Shown: positions 57,289 to 64,000 of the stretch, piece by piece | Layout: each line of letters begins with the position of its first letter | Position numbering within the stretch: the stretch's first letter is position 1 | Program-made: the position numbers and the translations under genes | Notes under the pieces: generated by a model | What the model saw: only the letters and a program-made list of their open reading frames with translations | Databases searched by the model: none | What the model was told of the DNA's origin: nothing | Source of the DNA: Macrolepiota albuminosa | Taxonomy: Eukaryota; Basidiomycota; Agaricomycetes; Agaricales; Agaricaceae | Length of the DNA stretch: 64,000 nucleotides | Assembly: GCA_027475525.1 (NCBI GenBank) | Contig: JAMWFC010000092.1 | Span: 1 to 64,000, forward strand | Reading direction: 5' to 3'

Positions 57289-60200
57289 CTATGCATTTAC
57301 AGTAGCATTATGCTGATTGAAAAATATCACAATGTTCAGATGCCCATTAAGTGCTGCCACATGAAGTGCAGACCATTGCCTATCATCTGAATCAATTCAA
57401 TGTCAGCTATATGTGAAGTTTATCAAATTTAATTCTTACCTTTTGCATTCACATTTGCATTGTGCTTGACCAAAAACTTTATAATGTTCAGATGTCCATT
57501 AGATGCTGCTACATGAAGTGCAGACTGCTGTCTATCATCTGAACCAACTCAATGTTAGCTATATGTGAAGTGTATTGATTTAAGTTTTACCTTTTGTATT
57601 TACATCTGCATTGTGCTCAACCAAACACTTTACAATGTCCTGATGTCCATTGTATGCTGCAATATGAAGCACAGACTGCTGCCTATCAGCTGAATCAACT
57701 CAATGTCAGCCACATATGAAGTTTATCAGATTTAAGTCTTACTTTTAGCATTTACATCTGCATTGTGCTCAACCAAAAATTCTACAATGTCCCAATGCTC
57801 ATTGTATGCTGCCACATAAAGTACAGACCATTGCCTATCATCTGAATCAACTCAATGTCAGCTCAATATAAAGTTTATCAAATTTAAGTTTTACTTTTTG
57901 CATTCACATTTGCATTGTGCTTGACCAAAAACTTTATAATGTCCAGATGTCCATTAAATGCTGCTACATGAAGTGCAGACTGCTGTCTATCATCTGAACC
58001 AACTCAATGTTAGCTATATGTGAAGTCTATTGATTTAAATCTTACCTTGTGTATTTACATCTGCATTGTGCTCAACCAAACACTTTACAATGTCCTGATG
58101 TCCATTGTATGCTGCAATATGAAGCACAGACTGCTGCCTATCAGCTGAATCAACTCAATGTCAGCCACATATGAAGTTTATCAGATTTAAGTCTTACCCT
58201 TTGCATTCACATTTGCATTGTGCTTGACCAAAAACTTTATAATATCAAGATGCCCATTGTTTGCTGCCACATGAAGCACAGACCGCCTATCAGCTGAAAT
58301 AACTCAATGTCAGCCACATATGAAGTTTATTAGATTTAAGTCTTACCTTTTGCATTTATATCTGCATTGTGCTCAACTAAAAATTTTACAACATCCCAAT
58401 GCCCATTGTATGCTGCCACATAAAGTACAGACCATTGCCTATCATCTGAATCAACTCGATGTCAGCTACATGTGAAGTTTATCAGATTTAACTCTTACTT
58501 TTTGCATTTACATCTGCATTGTGCTCAACTAAAAATTTTACAATGTCCCAATGCCCATTGTATGCTGCCACATGAAGTGCAGACCATTGCCTATCATCTG
58601 AATCAACTCAATGTCAGCTATATGTGAAGTTTGTCAAGTTCAAGTTTTACCTTTTGCATTCACATTTGCATTGTGCTTGACCAAAAACTTTATAATATCC
58701 AGGCATCTATTAAATGCTGCTACATGAAGTGCAGACTGCTGTCTATCATCTGAATCAACTCAATGTTAGCTATATGTGAAGTTTATTAAATTTAAGTCTT
58801 ACCTTTTGTATTTACATCTGCATTGTGCTTAACCAAAAACTCTACAATGTTCAAATGTTCATTGAATGCTGCTATATAAAGTGCAGACAACTGCTTATCA
58901 TCTGGATCAATTCAATGTCAGCTATATATGAAGTCTATTCAGTTTGACTCTTACTCTTTGCATTTACATCTGCATTGTGCTTGACTAAGAATTCTACAAT
59001 GTCCAGATGCCCATTGGATGCTGCTACATGAAGTGCAGATTGCTGCCTATTATCTGAATCAATTCAATGTCAGCTATATGTAAAGTCTATCCAGTTTGAC
59101 TCTTACCTTTTGCATTGACATCTGCATTGTGCTTAACTAAAAACTCTACAATGTTCAGATGCTTATTAGATGCTGCCACATAAAGTGCACACTGCTGCCT
59201 ATCATCTGAATCAACTAAATGTCAGCTATATGTGAAATATATTAGGTTGAACTCTTACTTTGTGCATCTAAATCTGCATTGTGCTTAATCAACAGCTTTA
59301 CAATATTAAAATGCCCTTTCTCTGCTGCACTGTGAAGTGCACTTGACTTATTTTTGTCTAAAACAGTAAATTAGCAATGTGAAATCCATCATGCCTTAAT
59401 CTCACCTTTTGCATTCACATCTGCATTATATTTGATTAACAGCTTGACAATATCTAAATGTCCTTCTTCTGCTGCCCAATGAAGTGCAATCCACTGATGT
59501 ACATCTAGATTGACAATATCAACAGGTGTGTGCAGTACATCAAGTGCAGCTCTTACTTGCATTGTTTTTTACATTGTATTTAATCAGGAGCTTGACAATG
59601 TCTAGATGTCCATTCATTGCTGCTGAGTTCAGTTCAATAGACCGGTCTTTTTCTGGCTTGAGAATATGAGTGATAAGTGAAATTTATTAAGTAATACTTC
59701 CCACTTCTTGTATTTGCATCTTTATTATATTTGAGTAGAAACTCAACAATATTCATATAGCCATTTTTAGATGCAATTTGAATTGATGAATCTAAAACTG
59801 CATGAGCATCTGAATTGTATCATATGGTTGATCTATACTTACCAACTGCATCTGTCTTTGCTCCAAGATCAAGTACATACTGAACAATATCTATTTTCCC
59901 CTTTCTTGATGCATTGTAGAGCTTCCATCTGTCTTTGCTCCAAGATCAAGTACATACTGAACAATATCTATTTTCCCCTTTCTTGATGCATTGTAGAGCT
60001 TCTTTCCAAGTGTCCCAGCACGGTGCTCTAACAGTGATTCTACAAGATCACGAAGTGGCACAAGCAGTAAAAGAAGGGCAAGAGTCTGACCAAATGTCCA
60101 TTTTGTTTCACCTGGACCAAGGTTTCCCCGGTGCATATTGACCCTGATTGTCACTTCATTGTCAACAAGCAAGACAATATTGATAATAAGCAAAGTCACA

Positions 60201-61044
60201 AGGGCTGATGTCATAGTGATCAGATGTTTCCAATGATGCTCAGGCCACCATCTTTTACCAAATTTGTGGAAAGTCAAGAGTATTGCTTCGAAAAAAATCC
60301 CAGGAATAATGAGATTCAAAATCGGGATCAAGACAATGCCATAGATCATGATGTACCAGACTTTGGGTCCTATAGAACCCAATAGAACTGGTATCCCCAG
60401 GATGAGAATTGGTGCCTCAAGGGAGCAAGGCTTAGAAGGCCCAAATCCGACCGGGTTGATCCAAAGCCAAAGCCCGACCGTAGACATCAGCGTCAAGTGA
60501 AGTGAGCCCACAATCACCACAAGGTTTGAACAAATCTTGCATATTTCATACTTCCACCGGCGCCTGAGGATTAAATCAGTGAGCCCACAATCACCACAAG
60601 GTTTGAACAAATCTTGCATATTTCATACTTCCACCGGCGCCTGAGGATTAAATCGGTTCTATGTGTTTCGCCACCAACCATCTCCTCAACTTCTTCGCGT
60701 AACTCCTCCTTGGAGAAATTGACCCTATGCTGGATGTAGAGTAGCAAGTAAATGAACAGATTTGTGTTATTCATCCAGCTGAGATTAAGGATGATTGTCG
60801 CATGATAATTGGTGATACTACCTGGAGTGAGAGCTTGTATGATGGTCGAGACAAGAATGGCAAAGGCAGTAATGAGAATAGTCGTAGATTGTGTCTTCAA
60901 GCTCTCCAGCTCGGTGTGTGATACCTTCCCATCTCTGAGAGCTGAAAGCGCAGGAGCAAAACTGAGTAGGTTCTGGGCATATATGGCGGTCCTCACGCCG
61001 ATGCCAGAGATGTCCGGATTGGCGGGAAAACATGAGTCAGTCAT
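57289..61044 (-). CDS. Membrane-ankyrin family protein, copy D (best preserved)
   Basis: Starts at ATG 61044 (minus), aligned with the other copies. Exon 1 runs to 59843 and, without the extra copies of two 77-bp duplications (60501 and 59849), is 1048 bp, against 1042 bp in copy A, with the same phase-1 end. It then encodes about 349 residues with six or so hydrophobic segments and no stop. Seventeen ankyrin exons follow at a spacing of about 150 bp, each about 99 bp and one repeat long, the last ending in TAG at 57289-57291. The predicted product is about 900 residues: a polytopic membrane domain with a long C-terminal ankyrin solenoid, probably facing the cytosol (inferred). Function is unknown; an ion-channel or sensor role would be guesswork. 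Expression evidence is needed to confirm every exon. Confidence 0.75.
57440..58350 (-). repeat. Three-exon higher-order repeat in copy D
   Basis: The stretch of about 455 bp from about 57445 to 57900 recurs almost unchanged at about 57900-58350. Exon types alternate: a TTGCATTCACATTTGCATTG exon, a GTATTTACATCTGCATTGTG exon with ACACTTTACAATGTCC, and a third type. Partial further copies appear near 58657 and 58808. Confidence 0.7.
59849..60002. repeat. 77-bp exact tandem duplication no. 14
   Basis: Bases 59849-59925 equal 59926-60002. Lies at the 3' end of copy D exon 1 and replaces the expected AKTDAVG end by an early stop. Confidence 0.9.
60501..60654. repeat. 77-bp exact tandem duplication no. 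15
   Basis: Bases 60501-60577 equal 60578-60654. Lies in copy D exon 1; ignoring one copy restores alignment with copy A through [17 protein letters not shown]. Confidence 0.9.
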
Positions 61045-61490
61045 GGTAAACGTAGTGGTGAAAGTACAACAGCAGAAGATTTCACAGCCTGATAAGCGTA
61101 GGTGGTGGGCTTGTCCAGGTGGTGGTGAAAGTACAACAGCAGAAACTTTCACAGCCTTACGGCATTGCGTATTACAAACCTTAGAAGCGGCCTCGTTTGT
61201 TGCATAGCCTTAAACATGTGAATGCATCATTTATTGTCTCGTGGCGCCTATCTGCGATCATTGGCTTGAGAACTGGGGAAAACCAAGGGCAAACAACGGC
61301 CCTTGTTGTTGCGCCACCCTCGAACCAGGATGACCATGACAATCTGTGATTACGAAAATGGTTCTCTGGATATTGTATTGTCGACAGGCATCCACTGGAC
61401 AGGACAAGCAGCCCTGTGAAGAAGTTCCTCCGAAGGCGCCCAGTCACACGTCGCACGTCACACATCTTTTGGTGTCGATGTGCCCGGTTG
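61045..61490 (-). promoter_or_regulatory. 5' flank of copy D, conserved with copy C
   Basis: The leader near the start repeats GTGGTGAAAGTACAACAGCAG twice (61055 and 61132) with differences on both sides. The remaining flank to about 61490 is shared with 36295-36722. It is the best candidate promoter for the family, by conservation only. Confidence 0.5.
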
Positions 61491-61672
61491 ATTCATTTTC
61501 TCTTTAGACATTCACAGCTATTGTGTGAACATCCCACCAGCATGTGATCTCCATGTCGTCGTCGTAAAGCGCTCAGCTGCCGGGAATGGCTCCGTTCTAG
61601 TTCGTGTCGAGACTCTGCCAACTCTGCGAGTGTAGATTCAATATTTCTACGTTAACCTCCAACTTCAACTAC

Positions 61673-62795
61673 AATGACCTCGTCAACTGCTCTTGTGCTG
61701 GCCCGTGCCCATACCTGTGCTTGTGTCCAAGTTCAAACTCCCGCTCCAGCTCCCTTGTCCCGCCCTAGCTCCCCTGTCCCGCCCTAGCTCCCAATCACTG
61801 CCCAAAATTCACCCATCGTGGAGATTACAATCGTGATTTCGCAGCACCGAGCATCTCTGCATCTACTCTTCCGATCTCTCCAGCCAATACGAATCAGCAG
61901 ACGGCTTCTGCAGCGCAAGTTCAGCCTCTATCTCATACCCGTATTCGTGGTTCTCGGTATCTTATGAGGAGCTCTCGCTGCATGGTTAATGTACAAGTGG
62001 CTCATGAGGCGACACAAGGCTCAAGACAACGTCTTCGTATGCAGCCCTCGTTACGTCCCGGCCACGAGTGACCTTGAGGGCCAAAAGTCGCCGCAACAGT
62101 ACGAAATGCATGTAGTTGCCCTCAATTGGCCTGATCGCAAGGAGGCTGGGAAGGAGTCTGACATGCACGAGGAGGAAGATCCATTCCTTCTTCCGCCGTT
62201 GCCGACGGCCCAAAGAGCTGAGAGGACGAAATCGGCGCAATCCACGACGACCACGTATTCGGATGCGACTTATGCGCTTGAGACGGATGACGAAAGCAGG
62301 AGGGACGACGTTCCTTGGGAGAGCCTGAGACATAAGAGCATCAAACGCGGCATTCTGGCGGAGGTGAAGAAGGAGGGAAACCGTATTGATACTCTGAGGC
62401 CGTCGGGTACTGTGCGGAATACGGGCACGGGAGTTGGGAAGAAGACGGTTTCACGAAGGGTTTTGCGACATAGAAAAACGGACTTAAACTATCTCATCAG
62501 TGATATTGACCGGATGCTCATTGGCGCGGATGCTCACGATATTTCCAGTAGTAGACCTTCAAACCTTCATGCCGATTCTGTGGTTACTACCTCGTCTCTT
62601 GTGTCCACGACTACCGCGGGGGACAAAACGGAGTGGAAGCCCGGTAAAGGCTTCAGGATCGTGGAGGAGTCTCCTCTCTCCTTGCGTGGTCCCACCCCGG
62701 TCACGTCCGAGGATTCTGCTGCGGTCAATATGGGAGATGGGTATGGTACCGCCTCGGCGCAACACAATACGAGCCGCAATCCCTTAGCTTCCTAA
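61673..62795 (+). CDS. Single-pass membrane protein with disordered tail, unknown
   Basis: The 268-codon block 61989-62795 begins MYKWLMRRHKAQ and continues as a charged, Ser/Thr-rich tail with KSIKRGILAEVKKEGNR and SDIDRMLIGAD segments. Directly upstream, in the same frame, 61920-61988 encodes a hydrophobic stretch (LYLIPVFVVLGIL-stop-GALAAWL) that would be the membrane anchor, but a TGA (about 61960-61962) lies in its middle. The region from ATG 61673 to 61920 reads as a Pro/Ser/Thr-rich extracellular-like part in other frames, so one or more introns are likely. The gene could be intact with unresolved splicing, or disrupted. I do not recognise the family. Codon use is more GC-rich than in the transposons to the left. 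Confidence 0.5.
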
Positions 62796-63223
62796 CCGAA
62801 AACCTTGTCAATTGATTCAGCATGGATACAAAATGATCTGCCTTCCATGCTCAAAGGTCCTGCGAAACTGACGAGATTTACAGTAATCTCAGAATGTGCC
62901 AAAGCGAATGCGAGGAAAGCTTAACCATCTTATAATGTGCCGAGTCAGGATATAACTGACGCCGCGATTACAGATGCTTCCTCGACGAGAAATCGATGCC
63001 CAGACTATTCTGGCAATCACCAATTTTTTTGAACGAACGAAACAAACGATGCTTTCTACTACAATGACTCACTTTATAATGCCTTGCAAAGAAAACATGT
63101 TCGAGAAGGTTGAATGCAGTTCGTGTGTATTTACCGCTCTGCTTCTCTGTAGTTGGAACCAAGATACACCCAGAGAAAGAAACTGAAACAAGAATGTAGG
63201 AGATCGACAGAACTGGAGTACAA
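62796..63223. other. Intergenic, convergent genes
   Basis: The spacer between the plus-strand membrane protein gene and the minus-strand dehydrogenase. No further gene is seen. Confidence 0.5.
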
Positions 63224-64000
63224 TCACCATGGTAACTCGAGCGGTGTAGGCAGATTCTTCCCCATGACACGTTCAGCCTCGCCGATGTCTCTGTAGATAT
63301 AGTTGAGCAATCATGGGTTTGTGACTAGATGGGTTGTGGCATACCTTAGGCCTCGCGGGGCCCAGAACGTTCCCGTTTGTTCATGGGTGAGAGTTGTGAT
63401 AAAATCGACCGTGGACCGCGCCGCTACAGCGGGCTCGACAGCTGCTGAGGTTGAGTATAGGATTGATTATCAGTGAGGGGGACGCCTTGCCTCCGCCTGA
63501 TTCCCAGTATTTGTCATACCCAACATCCCTTGTCATGTCCGTCCGCATAAAGCCAGGCTGTAGTAGTTTATAATATTGAATTGCGATAGCGGCTGGGGAA
63601 TGGTTAGACTAAGACTTACATGTATCATAGCGACTGTGATGCCTTTATCCTGGAAGTCGTTTGCAAGGAGTTTACCGACCATGTTGGCAGCGGCTTTGCT
63701 TCCGTGGTGGCCGTAGTTCCCGCCACCTTCTTCCTTCGTACGTAGCTTGATGGAGGCACCCTCTGTCGTGATAAGGATGAACTTTGACCGCGGTGCCAAC
63801 AGGTCAGTATGAAAAGACACATCAGATGCTATTGAGTTGGTAATAATGAAACGTGATACGTACAGATGGTGGGCGAGGAAGACAGGCGCGATAGCGACAA
63901 CTTTGTACATCTCGACCTCATCTTCAAAATTCGGTTCACCAAAGGACTGATGCACCATTAAGAACGCCTCGGCACTGTTGGGCCCAGCCAACGACGCACC
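63224..64000 (-). CDS. Short-chain dehydrogenase/reductase, 3' part
   Basis: Exons on the minus strand are 64000-63620 (continues beyond the window), 63557-63491, 63441-63345 and 63290-63224, with a TGA at 63226-63224. They join to give LAPRSKFILITTEGASI, then NYGHHGSKAAANMVGK, IHPGFMRTDMT, GYDKYWESGGAVEPAVAA, TGTFWAPRG and the C-terminus PTPLELPW. This is the layout of a fungal NAD(P)-binding SDR. The usual active-site Y-x3-K reads H-x3-K here, with a tyrosine two residues earlier; I recall YGHH-SKAA in related fungal members, so this is probably normal for the subfamily. The second intron in this list (63490-63442) begins GC rather than GT. Substrate is unknown. The Rossmann N-terminus lies outside the window. 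Confidence 0.82.

Noticed and set aside
57290..59800. Satellite DNA or CRISPR-like array with a period of about 150 bp
   Set aside because: The period is explained by one ankyrin exon plus one short intron, with open frames and conserved splice borders.
61055..61170. A 77-base spacing between two GTGGTGAAAGTACAACAGCAG copies
   Set aside because: Only about 23 bp match before differences appear, and copy C shows the right-hand copy is the original. This is a diverged local duplication, not one of the exact 77-bp set.

Overview
The window reads as a fungal nuclear scaffold, most likely from an Agaricomycete-type basidiomycete. The clues are many GT-AG introns of about 50 bp, a Rep-helicase Helitron, a tyrosine-recombinase (DIRS-like) retroelement with a CCCH/zinc-knuckle Gag, a Tad-like LINE remnant, several Ty3/Gypsy lineages, and a polytopic membrane-ankyrin family whose N-terminal motif I recall from Agaricomycete predicted proteins. 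I cannot name a genus. There is no CRISPR array, and I saw no rRNA or tRNA gene. Most of the window is layered transposons; ordinary host genes appear mainly at the right end.

Layout. 129-2175: copy A of the membrane-ankyrin family (decayed). 2.96-3.79 kb: LINE remnant. 5.9-12.3 kb: DIRS-like element split by a solo LTR (6132-7077). 12.8-16.6 kb: LTR-like repeat and an unrecognised decayed minus-strand ORF series. 16.6-17.4 kb: a possible host gene fragment. 18.4-21.3 kb: copy B (pseudogene). 22.2-29.8 kb: Helitron with a near-intact Rep-helicase and hairpin-rich 3' repeats. 30.6-34.1 kb: decayed Gypsy LTR/gag/protease. 34.2-36.3 kb: copy C (pseudogene), with a second solo LTR in its 5' flank. 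38.2-40.0 kb: Gypsy integrase. 41.0-45.6 kb: two plus-strand, TATA-led, multi-exon ORF units converging on a Gypsy pol at 45.7-49.5 kb. 49.55-54.75 kb: another Gypsy gag-pol. 57.3-61.0 kb: copy D, the best preserved family member, with 17 single-repeat ankyrin exons. 61.7-62.8 kb: a host-like membrane protein gene. 63.2-64.0 kb: the 3' end of a short-chain dehydrogenase gene.

Two observations cut across the window. First, fifteen tandem duplications all have a period of exactly 77 bp, whatever element they lie in. Most are perfect and all contain two copies. Since 77 is not a multiple of three, each one inside a coding region breaks the frame, and at least four ORFs become continuous when one copy is ignored. 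The simplest explanation is unmerged k=77 contig overlaps in the assembly rather than biology. Second, the membrane-ankyrin family is built from phase-1 exons of about 99 bp, each encoding one 33-residue ankyrin repeat and separated by near-identical introns of about 52 bp. Copy number differs between paralogues (about 6, 12, 6 and 17) and copy D contains a three-exon higher-order repeat. This is a visible exon-amplification machine and is the most interesting biology here.
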